Positions 11,975 through 23,872 of a DNA stretch of 64,000 bases are shown here, piece by piece. This DNA comes from Halichoerus grypus (lineage: Eukaryota > Chordata > Mammalia > Carnivora > Phocidae), in NCBI RefSeq assembly GCF_964656455.1, contig NC_135721.1, forward strand, positions 49,669,530 to 49,733,529. The letters run 5' to 3'. The first letter of the stretch is position 1, and every line of letters starts with the position of its first letter. The translations under genes and the position numbers were made by a program. The notes under the pieces were generated by a model that made no database searches, had not been told where the DNA came from, and worked only from the letters and a program-made list of their open reading frames with translations.

Positions 11975-12170
11975 TAGTCTATGAAATCCTGGCTCCGCCA
12001 CGTGCTAGCTGTCTGACCATGAGTGAATTAACCTTTCAGTGCCTCAGTACCCTCGTTTGTAAAAAGAAAATAATAGAACCCCTTGGAACTACTGAGGATT
12101 AGAGAAGGAGATACACATACAGTACTTGGCGTATGGTTAGTACTCAACAAATACTGGCTGTTGTTGCTGC
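11975..12170 (+). mobile_element. MIR SINE remnant
   Basis: It reads GAAATCCTGGCTCCGCCACG, CTAGCTGTCTGACC, CAGTGCCTCAGTACCCTC and later TTAGTACTCAACAAATACTG, a nearly complete sense MIR. Confidence 0.85.
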
Positions 12171-12623
12171 TACTCCTAGTATTACTCAGATGACAACGTC
12201 CTTTCTCATGGCTTCTGACGTCCTGTACTTGCTTGTAAGGCGATGACCTTCCTATCCAGAAGAGTCATTCTTTGGCTATGGGTATGAGTAGCTGCTACCA
12301 TATTAGGTCATTAAAAGCAGTATCTAGCCTGACTTTGTATTTCTTACAGTGCTGTGGGGAGAGATGCTGACTAAGAGATGTCTTAAAGTTTATTTTCCCC
12401 ATTTTAAAACCAATACAGGCTTATTAAATAAATTTAGAAAAATATAAAAGGTACACTTCAGAAGGGAAAAAAAATACCCATTGTCACATCACCCAGAGTA
12501 ATCACTGTAAATATTTTGGTGTATCTACTTTCCTCACCAGTATGTGTTTTTGCATAATTGAACTCATACTAGATACTCAGTTTTATATGCTGAATTTTAT
12601 ATACTATTTAAAAATTTCTCCCG

Positions 12624-12844
12624 GGGGTGCCTGGGTGGCTCAGTTGGTTAAACTTCCAACTCTTGATTTCGGCTCAGGTCATGGTCTCAGGGTTGTGAGA
12701 CTGAGCCCAGCACCGGGCTCCGTGCTCAGTGGAGAGTCTGCTAGAGATCCTCTCCCTCTCTCTCTCTGCCCCTCCCCCACTCATGCCCTCCCCCCTTCCT
12801 CCTCCTCTCACTGTCTAAAATAAATAAATAAATCTTGGAAAAAT
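12624..12844 (+). mobile_element. Can-SINE, diverged
   Basis: The head GGGGTGCCTGGGTGGCTCAG is followed by a variant B-box region and a CT-rich middle, ending in TAAATAAATAAATCTT. An imperfect flanking repeat (AAAATTTCTCC and AAATATTTCTCC) supports insertion at this site. The body differs from the young arctoid copies and is closer to an older subfamily. Confidence 0.92.
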
Positions 12845-13589
12845 ATTTCTCCTGTATTTTTGCAAACATAATTAAAATTGTCATGGCCTCACTATAAATT
12901 ACATTATCATTCCCTATCACTGGATATTGCCAGTTTTAAGTTATTATAAATAAATCTGTTGTGATCATTTTGGTATATAAGGCTTTTTTCAAAGCATGTC
13001 AGATGATTCAGTATAAACTGAAAAAAATTCAGTATCAGGAATAAAATTACTATGTCAAAGACTAGCAGTGACAGTTATATGAAATGCCTAGTTTTCAGAA
13101 CCCACTTTTCCCCTTTTTTGAAAATTGAGACATTTGGTCAACTCTAAGCTTCCATCATTCTACTTCTTTTCCAGTAGCCCTTAAACACTTATATATTGAA
13201 AAAAATAAAAGTAAGGGTGAGGAGGCGTGTCTTCAGAGGAACAGCCTGGTGTGGGCTGTCAGACTCTGAGTAGGATGAGGAGGTTGTCTGTGCGTGAACG
13301 GTGGCCTGGTGCCCAGAGTGGTGAGGAGGGCATCCCCACAGAGAAGTGACCTGACCTATGGTGTCAGGGCCCAAACAGCGTGAAGCAGGCCTGCACGCTT
13401 GGGGCCAGTCCGGCTCCAGGTATCAGAGTCAGTGCCGGCCAAGAAGAGCGCACACTCGGAGGGACGGTGTGGCGCGGGGAATCCGAGCTCAGGGGTGGTG
13501 TAAGGAGGGCTTGCACTGGGGTAGCAGCTGAGATAGGAGACTCATTATTTAATGGAAGATTGATTAAATAAGTGAGTATATTAAGGATA

Positions 13590-14740
13590 ATGGAAGCTAC
13601 TTTCTGTCAGAAAAGGGGTTTACATATGGAAAGGAAAAAAGCTCAAACGAACCCCATGGTGTGAACTCATGGTTTTTATTATAAATAAATGTAGAAATAT
13701 AGAGGTAAATGTGTGTATGTTGATATATATGAGTTATATATAATGCATATATTCCCTAAACTTGTCTGGGAGCAGTGACACCCCAATGGCAGTGAGGAAG
13801 CATGTCTAATACTCTATCCTGGCTTTTTAGTATAATTTTCCACTAAAAGGAACCAGGACATTTTGGACAAATTGCTGTTTCCAAGGAAAGTACAGATGAG
13901 CCTGGAACATCTTTTTGTACCAGAAATGTACAAAGCTGGCTTGAAGGGGCTTCCGCTGACTCAGTTGGGGAAAATTTGAACACCAAAGTAAATTATTATA
14001 GTAACAAATTATATTGAAATCACAAGCCCACACAGATATGAATAAATAACTTAATACATTGAAAGTTTGATAAGGAACAGGATATTTATATACTTTCAAA
14101 GAACTCCCCCCAAAAATACTTCCTAAGGGAGAGAAAATATATATTTATGGTAGAAAAGCCTGGCAGACACCACCTTACTCAAGTGATCAAAGTGAACATC
14201 ATCAGGGACAGGGCAATTTGAAATAATGTGCCACTTGATAGGATACAGTGAAGGGGGGGGGGGGGGAAGCATCATTTGTGTAATATTCTTGCCAAAAATG
14301 AATCATCTGAATCTAATCATAGGAGAACATCAGACAAGTCCAAATTGAGAGACATTCTTTAAAATAACTGATCTATAATCTTCAAAAGTCTCAAGGTCAT
14401 GTAAGTCAAGGAAAGCCAAGATGCTGTTCCAGATTTAAGACAACTAAAGAAATGACAACTAAATGCAATTTGTAATTCTCACCTGGGTCCTTTGGTTCTA
14501 AAAGACACTGAGACAATCGGAGAAACTTGGATAGGATTTGAGGGTAAGCTGATAGTAATATATCAGTGTTAATTTCCTGACTTTGATGGTTGTATTGTGC
14601 TTATATAGGGCATCAGACTGGCAATTTACTCTCAAAGGGCTTAGGGAAAAAATGTTGTAAAGCTCTTTGTACCACACTTCCAGTTTTTCTGTAAGTTTGT
14701 GATTATTTCAAAATCTAAAATTTTTAATTAAATCGAAAAG
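13590..14740 (+). mobile_element. Ancient L1M-type 3' end, sense
   Basis: Ordered blocks match the two copies at 40970 and 44980: GAACCCCATGGTGTGAACTC, a TATA-rich stretch, AAGGAACCAGGACATTTTGG, CACCTTACTCAAGTGATCAA, TTGCCAAAAATGAATC, ATGACAACTAAATGCAA and a final GATTATTTCAAAATC. From memory this is the 3' untranslated part of an old mammalian L1. It contains a G14 tract at 14253-14266 and has no coding capacity. Confidence 0.65.
14253..14266. repeat. G14 homopolymer
   Basis: Fourteen consecutive G on the + strand, inside the old L1 3' end. Confidence 0.97.
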
Positions 14741-15289
14741 GGAAGAAGGAAAGTAGACTCAATAATTGCATGAAAACAGAAATAAATTAACCCAATTATA
14801 TATTAAATTGATAACATAACCATGAAGAACAAATAATAATTTCAAGTTATTTTTGAAAACAGCTTGTTTTCTTTCCACAAAAGAATAGCAAAAAAAGTTT
14901 AAATTTTACTCATAGGTTCATTATAGTTTGATAGTACTGGTGTTACACTTTGAATCAATCTTATATATATTATAGGTAAGCAACTAAACATATTACTGTC
15001 ATTAGGAACAAAAATTTTTGCTAAAAGAGAGACTATTTTAAAATAAATGAAAGAGGACTGAGGGCTGAACAGTGCTCTGATGAGGGTTTTTTTCCCCACA
15101 TATGTAGTAAATAATTCTATTTAGTTTGTTTCTGTACAATCTCTTCACACTCTATCAGAACTTAAGAAAAAATAGAACATTTTCTTAGTTCACTTTACAA
15201 AATTAGCCTAATTCTGGAAGTTACATTTCCAAAAGTAGAAAAAAGCAAACTATACATCATTTTGAATTAGGACATAGATTTTTAAATCT

Positions 15290-16180
15290 CAAACAAAGTA
15301 CTAGTGAATGAATTCAACAGCATATTAAAAGAATAATCTGTTTTGACCAAATAGGATTTATCCAAGAAACACCAGGCTATCTTACATTATCAGCAGATGA
15401 AAATAGAAAAATTAAACAAGAATGCTCACTGCCAGTGTGCCTCAGTGGCTCAGTCAGTTAAGCGTCCCAATCTTGATTTCAGCTCAGGTTATGATCTCAG
15501 AGTCTTGGGATCAAGCCCCCCACTGTGCCCCACATTGGGCTCCACGCTCAGCAGGGAGTCTGCTGGAGCATTCTCTCTTCCTGTCCCCCTCCCCCCACCC
15601 CTGCTCACACGCGCACACACGCGTGCACACATGTGCTCGTTCCCTCTCTCAAATAAATAAACAAATCTTTAAAAAAAGAGAGAATGCTCACTCTCATCAG
15701 TATTATGATACTGTATATTCTGGCTATTGAATAAGACAAGCAGAAATAAGAGATAAGGAAAAGAAAAAAATTGTTATTGATTATAAATAACTGCTAGGAA
15801 AATGTATAAGAATAAATTGAAAACTTATTGATACTTGATAAGAACTTATTAAACAGAGTTACAATACAAGTGATAGGCTGGCAGAAAATATGTTCAATAT
15901 CTATAATTGACAGAAGATTAATATCCAGAATATAGATAGACCTCCCATTAGTCAATAATCAATAGGATAAAGTCCACAGAAGAGTAGAAAACAGATGTGA
16001 ACAGGAAATTCACAAAATATCACAAAAAGACAATAAATATATGGATTCTTCCATAATCAAGAATGTGAAAATAAAAGCAATAATAAGATAATATTTCTAT
16101 CAAATTAGCAAATTTTTTTAAAGACAAATATATACGTTACTAGAACAGGTACAGAGACTGGCTTTGACATTCACTGCTAC
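15290..16180 (+). mobile_element. L1 ORF2 C-terminal fragment, sense, defective
   Basis: It contains TTTTGACCAAATAGGATTTATCC (L1 reverse-transcriptase region), later ATTCTGGCTATTGAATAAGACAAG, then TTAATATCCAGAATATAGATAG and CACAAAATATCACAAAAAG from the C-terminal coding region. Reading frames are broken. A Can-SINE at 15431-15680 interrupts it. It lies tail-to-tail with the antisense L1 that begins at about 16205. Confidence 0.75.
15431..15680 (+). mobile_element. Can-SINE with expanded CA-rich middle
   Basis: A sense copy with a variant head (GTGCCTCAGTGGCTCAGTC), a CT-rich middle that carries an extra CACACGCGCACACACGCG-type run, and an AAATAAATAAACAAATC tail. A 12-bp duplication AGAATGCTCACT at 15419-15430 and 15681-15692 marks the insertion in the L1. 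Confidence 0.93.
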
Positions 16181-17326
16181 TTAGAACATAAATTTGCACA
16201 ACTTTTGTTGTCATTGTTGGTGGTGGTTTATTATTGAGATATAATTTACATCTTTACATACATCAAAATTTACTCTTCATATTGTACAGTTCTAACAAGT
16301 ACATGCAGTCATGTAACCATCGTCATAACCAAGATATAGAACAGTTCCATCATGCTAAAGAATTCCTTCATCCCTTTTGTAGTAAAACCCTTTCTTCATC
16401 CTCAGCCTCTGAAAGTCACTCATCTGATTTTTGTTCCCATATTGTGCCTGTCCCAGAATGTTATATAAATGGAATCATACAATATGGAGCTTTTTCAGTT
16501 TGGTCTCTTTCACTTTGCATTTGAGAGTCATCCATACTGTAGCATGATCTGTAGCTCATGCCTTTTTATTAGTGGGTAATATTGCATTGTATGGATGTAC
16601 CACTGTTTGTTTATCCACTCACCAGTTAAAGGACATCTGGGTTGTTCCCAGTTTTTTGCAATTATGAATACAGCCACTGTAAGCATTCATATACAAGTTT
16701 TGCTGTGAGCATAAGTTTTCATTTAGCTTTTATAAATACCTACAAGTGGAGTTGCAGAGTTTTATGCTAAGCCTTAATGAGAAATTGCCAAGGTATTTTC
16801 CAAAATGGATGTATAATTTTGTTTTAAATTTGAGCAACTCTGTTAGGTGCATAGTGATCTTATTGCAGCTTTAATTTGTTTTTCCCAAATGACTGATGCT
16901 GCTGAGCATCTTTTCATGTGCCTGTTTGTCATCTTTGTATCTTGTAAGGTGAAGTGTCTATCTGAATCTTTTTCCCATGTTTAAAATGGGCTTCTTTTTC
17001 TTATTGCTGAGTTTTGAAAGTTCTTTTTATATCCCGGATACAAGTTCTTTATCATGTATGTGGTTTGAAAATATTTCCTCCCAGTCCATGCTGTTTTTCC
17101 ATTCTCTTTTAAAGAGCAGAGGTTCTTAATTTCAATGAGGTCTAATTTTATCAATTTTTTAAATTTTATGGATTGTGCACTTTGTGATATATCTAACAAA
17201 TCTTTGCCTAAGCAAAGATCACAAAAATGTTCTTCCATGTTTTCTTCTAGAAATTTTATAGTTTTAGATTTTTGCATTTAGGTGTATGATACATTTTGAA
17301 TTAACAAAAGTTATTTTTCTGTATTG

Positions 17327-17784
17327 GCTGTAGTGGGCTGACTTGTGGCCCCCAAAAAGATAGGTCCATGCCCGAATCTATAGAACCTATACATATTACT
17401 TTATGAGGCAGAAAACAAGATTAAGAATCTTGAAAGGAGGCATTTTTCCTGTATTATTCAGGTGGGCCCTAAGTGCAATCCCATGTTTGCTTATAAGAGA
17501 GAAGCAGAGGGATTTTTGAAACACACAGAAGAGGAGGAGACAATATAACCACAGTAGCAAAGACTGGAATGATGTGCCCACAGCCAGTGAATACTTGCAG
17601 CCATGAGAAGCTGGAAGAGGCAAGGAATAGTTTCTCCCCTAGAGCCTTCAGAGGGATTGCAGCCCTGCTAACACCTTGATTTTGCACTTCTGATCTACAG
17701 AACTGAGAAGGAATAAATTTCTATTGTTTTAAGCCAGCTAGGTTGTGTTACTTTGTTACAGTAGTCACAGGACACTAATATAAT
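17327..17784 (+). mobile_element. MLT1-type MaLR solo LTR inserted in L1
   Basis: It starts TGTAGTGGGCTGACTTGTGG and includes CAGGTGGGCCCTAAGTGCAATC, CAGCCCTGCTAACACCTTGA and AATAAATTTCTATTGTTTTAAGCC, ending GTCACAGGACACTAATA. These are hallmarks of the ERVL-MaLR family LTR (MLT1 group). GGCTG-type sequence occurs on both sides, and L1 similarity resumes directly after it, as expected for an insertion. No internal retroviral sequence is present. Confidence 0.82.
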
Positions 17785-18394
17785 GGCTGTCCAATTCTTC
17801 CAGCACCATTTGTTGGTAAAGCTCTCCTTTTTTAATTGAATTTCCTTCTCACCTTTGTCAAAAACATGATCATACATGTGTGTTACATCTGTTTCTGGAC
17901 TCTCTTTCTGGTCCATTGATCTATACGTCTATAATTTCAATAATACTACTTTGTCATGATTATTGTAGCTTTTGAAGTAAGTTTTGAAAGTAAGTAGTGT
18001 GAATCCTCCAACTTCGCTCTTCTTTTTCAAAATTTTTTGGCTTTTCTAGTTTCCTTGCTTTTCTATATAAACTCTAGAATCAGATTGTCAATTTCTACTG
18101 AAAATAGTCTGCTGGCACTTTAATTGGGATTGTGTTTAATCTATAGATCAGTTTGGGAAAATTTGACATCTTACCAACTTTGAGTTCCCCAGTCCATGAA
18201 CATTGTATATCTTTCCATTTGTTTAGGTTGTCTGTGATTTCTTTCATCATTTTGTAGTTTTCAGTATACAAATCTGGCACCTAAGTATTTCATGGTTTTT
18301 GGTATTGTTGTAGATGGTGCTTTTTTTTTTTTTAATCTACTTCAATTTCCAATTGTGTGTTGCTAGTATATAGCATTAGAATAGAGTTGTTTTT

Positions 18395-18415
18395 GTTGTT
18401 GTTGTTGTTGTTTTT
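18395..18415. repeat. (TTG)n short microsatellite
   Basis: Five to six TTG units within the antisense L1. Confidence 0.85.
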
Positions 18416-18690
18416 CATATAGTGGCCCTGTGTACTGTGATCTTACTAAACTAAACTTACTTATTAGTACTAGTGGCTTTTTTTGTAGATTTGGGAGGGA
18501 CTTTCTATATAGACAATTTTATCATATGTGAATAGTGCTATTTCTCCCTTTTTAATCTGTGAGCCTTTTTTTCTGGCCTTACTGCATTACCTGAAATCTT
18601 CACTACAATGTTGAAGAGCATAATAAGAGTGATCTTCCTTGTTTTAGGTCTTCACTTTGTGCTTCATCTCAGAGTATCTCTCCTCCAGCA

Positions 18691-20820
18691 GTTTACTGCT
18701 GACACTGGTTATTTGTTGCTTGTTAGCTTGGTGATGAGGAGTGGAGGTGTTCACATTTTCTGTTCTCAGTGATCCTGTCCCTCCCTCAGCAGTAAAGGGT
18801 CTTTAATGATCTGGACCAAATCCTTTTTCTCTCTCTCCCCCATAGATACAGGGTTGTGTGTTTGTTTGTTTGTTTGTTTTTTCCCTATTCCTTTTCTCCA
18901 GCTGCACTAGATCTTCCCCTGTGCCCTGAATGCTGCTCTTTTTTTCCTAAGCAGCTTAAGGCTTTGTTTTGTAGTGGAGAAAGGGTAGAAACATCTGGGA
19001 CAGGGTTTTGTTCCTTTCCTAAAGTGGCAACTATGCATCTCCCCACACCTCCACCATGAAGGAAGCCTTCTCTTGTCTCTTGTTCTGCTCCCAGTCTCTC
19101 TCGAACAGTGAGGTCTGTGAGAAAGAGTCTCCTTATGGGTGCAAATTCCTCTTGTGTATTGCTCCCGAAAGTTCTATACTCTCAATGCTAGTCTGCTCAT
19201 GCTAGTCCACACTAGCAATTTGTTAACAATTTTAGCTGACTGCTTGCCTGGTACCCAGCATCTGCCCCAGGTAAGCAAGCGCTCATGTTTCAAGTCTGCC
19301 TGAAAGTACTTGTCTTCCCTTGAGTTTTAGGCTAGTTGGTTTTGCAACCTCAGTTTTCTGGTAAGTTCAAGAGCTGTTCCTTCCTGCAGAGTTTTTACTT
19401 TGCTTTGATTTCCTTGGTCACTTTTGTGTAGAATAATGGTTTCTTTCTTGGAAGTTAAGTTTAGGTAATAAGCATTGTGTTAGGTAGGAGAGTGAGACGT
19501 GTTGGAGAGGTCATGTGAGGCAGAAGATGCATCTGCTTTGGCCTTCTTGGTTACCAGGTGACAGTTGGGTGGTAAATTGAAGATACATGATAGAACTTGT
19601 GCCTAGCCCTAGGGCAATCCCAGAATGAAATAAGATTTTTCCTCCCTCGCATCTTACCTCAGAAGAGAGACATAAAACAATAAGACTTAATAATTTGAAT
19701 GTCCACCCCTTTTTCCTGTGCTCAGCCTGCCCAAAGAGGTGTTCTTTAGTAGCAAGTAGGAAGAAGATGAGATTATTTGGCCCTCTCACTATTCAGCAAG
19801 AGGAGAGATGTGATGGCCTCATGAGTAGCTCTTGCTCCCCATTTGCAGTGTAAGCCAGAGTCTTATGATTAATGAGATGGGGCATTCACTTGTGCTTTTG
19901 AAAGATGGATCATTGTGAAAAGGCCCAACCCTGTTTGCTGCATTTCCTCCCTAAAAGCAGTCTTGACAGAAGCTATGCAAGTCATCCTGTCTCCCATTAA
20001 CAATGACCTCAACTGTTTGTTTTAAAGAGTTCACAACCCCAAAGCAAAATTTTCACATACAAAAACATAGCATCAACTAAACCTTTTGGGAAAGCGTCTC
20101 CTAAGCCCTCAGCCTGTGCTTCTGTTCATTAAATCAAATTAATCCTTTTATGGTAGGTGGGAACGTCCCATCAATGGCATAGATACGGTCTAAAAGGAAG
20201 AAGCCTGCAAGTAGCCACCTCTCCACATACCTGATGCATTCTAACTGCAGATCACCAAAGAGTGGAAAGTATGGCTAGCCGGAAGGAAATAGAAGAGGTG
20301 ATTTCATAGAGGCAGGGTTGAATGGCTGGGGAATCATAGCCAGAATCAGACACCGAAAAGGGGCTTGGGTTACCACAGTGGTGTGTGGTAACGCTCACCA
20401 GGGAGGATACTCTAGAGCACATCCTGTGCCCCAGACACCAGCAATAATTCTCAGTAATATCAAGTGATAATATGAACAGAAATGACTTTAGTTTTACACA
20501 GCAGGAAGGGGCTCTAGGAGGTAGTTGGCAAAAGAGCATCACTGAAGCCCCTTCTTGAGCAAGAACGAAGAGTTTCTGTTTCAAGAGCTGCAGAGAAACA
20601 TCAATTTCCTCTTGAAGGCTTCCTATTAGGAAGTCCCATCCAGAAGTGCTAACAAGACTCACTATGGAGACTCTCAGGGAATTAATTCCTCCTCTTTCCC
20701 CATGTTCAGTGGATTTTTAAAATCAGAAAGGTGGGCTTGAGTTCTCAAACTGTCTTTGCCTGAGTTCTCAAAATAAGTGACTGTCTAACCTGTTCCTAAA
20801 ATGGAGATTTTTACCTGTTT
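18691..20820. other. Unassigned intronic DNA
   Basis: A (TTTG)n run lies at about 18857-18882. I see no gene and no confident repeat family. One - strand open frame at 20252-20662 looks like chance. Confidence 0.45.
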
Positions 20821-20821
20821 T

Positions 20822-21420
20822 GATTATCTTTTGCTACATTAACAAGCTACCCCCAAATTTAGTGCCTTTAATCAAGAACCATTTCATTTCATGGAACACT
20901 ACATCAAAAACTAATGATGTACTGTATGGTGACTAACATAACATAATAATAATAATAATAATAAAGAACCATTTCATTTATTTACAACTCTGGGGTCAGG
21001 AATTTGGCCAGGCCCTGTTGGACACCTGCTTTACATGGTATCAGCTGGCATCTTTCATGAGGTTGCTCTCAGATGGCAGCTGGGGTTGGAGGACCAGGAT
21101 GGCTTCACTCACACGTGTGGTCCCTTGGCAGGGTTGGCGAGGAGGCTGGGACCCGTCTCTGCCTCTCTGCTTGGCTGACTTGGGCTTCTTTACATGGCAG
21201 CTACATTCCAAGAATGAGTATTCCAAGTGGTGAAGCAGAAGCTATGATCTCTTGGGGCCCAGCCTGAGAAGGTACACGCCACCACTCACCATACTCTTTT
21301 GATAAAAACAAGGCCTGGGGCTAACCCAGATTTAAAAGAAGGGGAAACAGACTCCACCTCTTGATGGGAGATAATTGTTGCAGCCATCTTTTGGAACACA
21401 ATCTACTATACCACCTCAGA
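20822..21420 (-). mobile_element. MaLR-like LTR, antisense, carrying an L1 tail
   Basis: GATTATCTTTTGCTACATTAACAAGC, CCCCAAATTTAGTGCC, CTGGGGTCAGGAATTTGGCC, CATGGCAGCTACATTCC and GACTCCACCTCTTGATGGGAG follow the order of an old MLT1-like LTR read in reverse. The family name is from memory. The L1 tail at 20890-20963 lies within it. Confidence 0.55.
20890..20963 (+). mobile_element. 74-bp L1 3' tail with perfect 16-bp duplication
   Basis: The insert reads CATGGAACACTACATCAAAA and ACTAATGATGTACTGTATGG, then an (AAT)n tail. This is the 3' end of the carnivore L1 family. It is flanked by identical 16-bp repeats AAGAACCATTTCATTT at 20874-20889 and 20964-20979. It is an extremely 5'-truncated but otherwise textbook target-primed insertion, young relative to the LTR it sits in. 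Confidence 0.9.
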
Positions 21421-21424
21421 CTCC

Positions 21425-23780
21425 CCTTCCAGGGCTCAAATTCTGCTCTGGTAGGAGCTGTTTTATAGTTAACCTGAGCTCTATACACTGCAATTAGCGT
21501 TCATGTTTTTTTGTTCACTTTATAGTAGAAATGGAGAATATGAGAGTCCTTACCCTTCATACATCCCTGAAAGGCTGATTATCCAATAGGCTTGAACTTT
21601 GCTTCTCTTAAGCAAAATAGAATTTGTGAGGAAAAACCTGGAAGGAAACAAGATGCCAATTCTTGGTTCATCTCCCCTGTTATTATCTAAGTCAAACGCA
21701 TTTTTATTATTATTAAGTTGAAGATGTTTTATTATCCTCACAGGGATTTTCAGTTCCACTAATATGCTTGATACTGACATTTAATTTTTTTATTACTCTG
21801 TGTTTTTGTTTTTTTTTTATCCCTTCTCAGTTCCAGCAACTCCAAGTCCTCTTTTATAGGACTATTATTTTCTAGGGCTGTTCTATTCCTGTGTGTGTTA
21901 GAAACTTGGGTTTATCTCTGTGATATGTTAGTAATTAAAGCAAATCTCTCCAGCAAGCCATAAAACAGCTTGCCCTGCCCCAAGAAACTGAAACTATAGA
22001 GAGGACTGAGAGCTGAATCAGGCAGAGACAAAAAGCTGGGTTGGTGGCTGATAACTACCATGACACCCTTGGAAATACTGTTTTTGCTCCCTACCTCTAG
22101 ACGTGCTTCAGGTCCCCTGAGGGCAAAGACGTCACCTTTCCACAAAGAGAGGCACCAGCCTAGGCTAGACAGCCACCTTTCAGACAGCACTCCTTTTGAC
22201 AGAGCATTCTTGAGCCAAAGGGAGAAAGGCCCTCAGCATATTCCAAAGCAGTGGAGCCTCTTTTTTTTTTTTTTTTTTTTTTCCACCTCAACACACCTAA
22301 GGGATTCCACACACTCCTATCAGTGTAGAGGCTCATTAGGGCAGAGAAGGGCTCTGTGGTTTGGGAAAATTCTACCACTGAGCATCACTGGGATAAAACT
22401 TTAAATAGTGTAAGGTAACACTGGGTGGCAGAGAAAGCCAAATCAAAGAAACAGGTAAACCAAACCTATATATACCTTCTAAATTCCTCACACAGCCTCT
22501 GGGGTTAACAAAACAAAACCTACTTTTATCCAAAATCACACTGGTTTTGTAGTAATCCCAGATTATGCTACCTGACCACATACTAAATTTACAGTGAGAA
22601 GCGAGGAGTTGTGTGATTAAAAACCATTCATAAGTCTTCCCATCACCTTCTAGTAACCTCACCATTCATGGTGCCTCATTAAAATCTCCATAAACCCTGC
22701 CCTGTGGTGGGTGTGGTAGGATGTTGCATTCCACGCAGGGACAAAGCATGTGTTTTTGTTATGGCTTTGCACTCTTTGGGGCACATGGTCAGCATTCATT
22801 GTCGACTTTCGTTAATGAGGAGGTGAGAACGTGAACACTTGTGAGAAAGTAACCGCGCCAGCCTTAGTCCTGACCTTGCATCAGACCTCTCTGAAGGCTG
22901 GGCTTTCCCTGGCCATTCAGCTCCAGCAGAAGAGGAGGGCTCGTTTGCCCACCCCGGCCTCTCCTGGGACAACACGGCCCATTTAAAGATGAAGTTTTGA
23001 GCTAGAAAAGGGGCCCTGAGAAATCAATTAGCTCCCAAACTTCATTTTATAGATGGGGGAATTGAGTCCAGAAATAGGACTTTTTCCAGCATCACCTGTC
23101 AGCACATCTGTGACTGAACCTCCGCCAGCGGGGCAAGTAAACGGGCCCACGGAGGCCTGAGTCTTAGAGGTTGCAGGTGCCCAGGCATTGGCAAGGGCTG
23201 AAGGCATTTCAGGTGGCGGGAGGAGCATAAAGCCGTAACCCTTTCCTGGACGGCTCTCTCAGGAGGAAGCTTCACCGCCTGGAGAGTGTGAGGCGGTGTT
23301 TTTGCCTTCTACCATTTGACTCAGCCTGTGGTTTCTCTTTCCTCATCGGCACCCTCAAATAAGTGCTAAGTGAGAACACTTTGTGGAGATGCCTTTGTAA
23401 ACAAGTGTGGCTCTCGCGTAATCCAGCCATAATATCAAAGGTGGCGGCCCACAGGGTGTCCACTGGGGAGGTGTGCACGTTCTGCTGAGGAAAGATCTGC
23501 ACCACTGCAGACCTGGATCACCACCTTGCTGCTCCCCACCACCCACCAAAAGCCCCCAGTCTCATTTGAAGTGCAAACCAAGCTCCCAGGGGCATGGTCC
23601 CCAGAGAAGCAGCACACACGGACTTGTGAGATGAGGCATCGCCCCCTCCGGGATGACTGCCAGAAAACTGCACAACCTGATGGAAATTGTAATGACTCAG
23701 GGGCCCTTTGGGGTAGGTGCATGTCCTGGAAAACACCTGGTCCCTTAGCTTTAAAATAGACGGCAGGTCAGGAGAAGAGA
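21425..23780. other. Intronic DNA, mostly unassigned
   Basis: It contains a T22 tract at 22261-22282. 22850-23560 is moderately GC-rich. Several overlapping open frames at 23270-23760 on both strands lack any recognised domain and look like chance in GC-rich DNA. Confidence 0.45.
22261..22282. repeat. T22 homopolymer
   Basis: Twenty-two consecutive T. No adjacent SINE or L1 body was recognised, so its origin is unclear. Confidence 0.95.
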
Positions 23781-23785
23781 GACTT

Positions 23786-23872
23786 CGTTCTATAAATATT
23801 TATTGGGTGTCGTCTACGTGTCAGGCACTGTTCTAGGAAATGGGCATACAGTATGAACAAAATATTATCATT
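23786..23872 (-). mobile_element. L2 3' end remnant, antisense
   Basis: TATAAATATTTATTGGGTGTC and TGTCAGGCACTGTTCTAGG, then AGTATGAACAAAATA, is the reversed end of L2. Confidence 0.7.

Larger units (their letters stand above)
16205..18690 (-). mobile_element. L1 LINE, ORF2 C-terminus and 3' UTR, antisense, split by an LTR
   Basis: On the - strand, 16981-17277 encodes the L1 ORF2 C-terminal segment (IKFLEENMEEHF, then LIKLDLIEIKNLCSLKENG and YMIKNLYPGY). 16205-16980 is the downstream end of the element. 17785-18690 is the reverse-transcriptase half, reading as antisense CCAGCACCATTTGTTGG and similar. A MaLR LTR (17327-17784) separates the halves. Many stops make it dead. The left and right limits are approximate. 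Confidence 0.85.
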
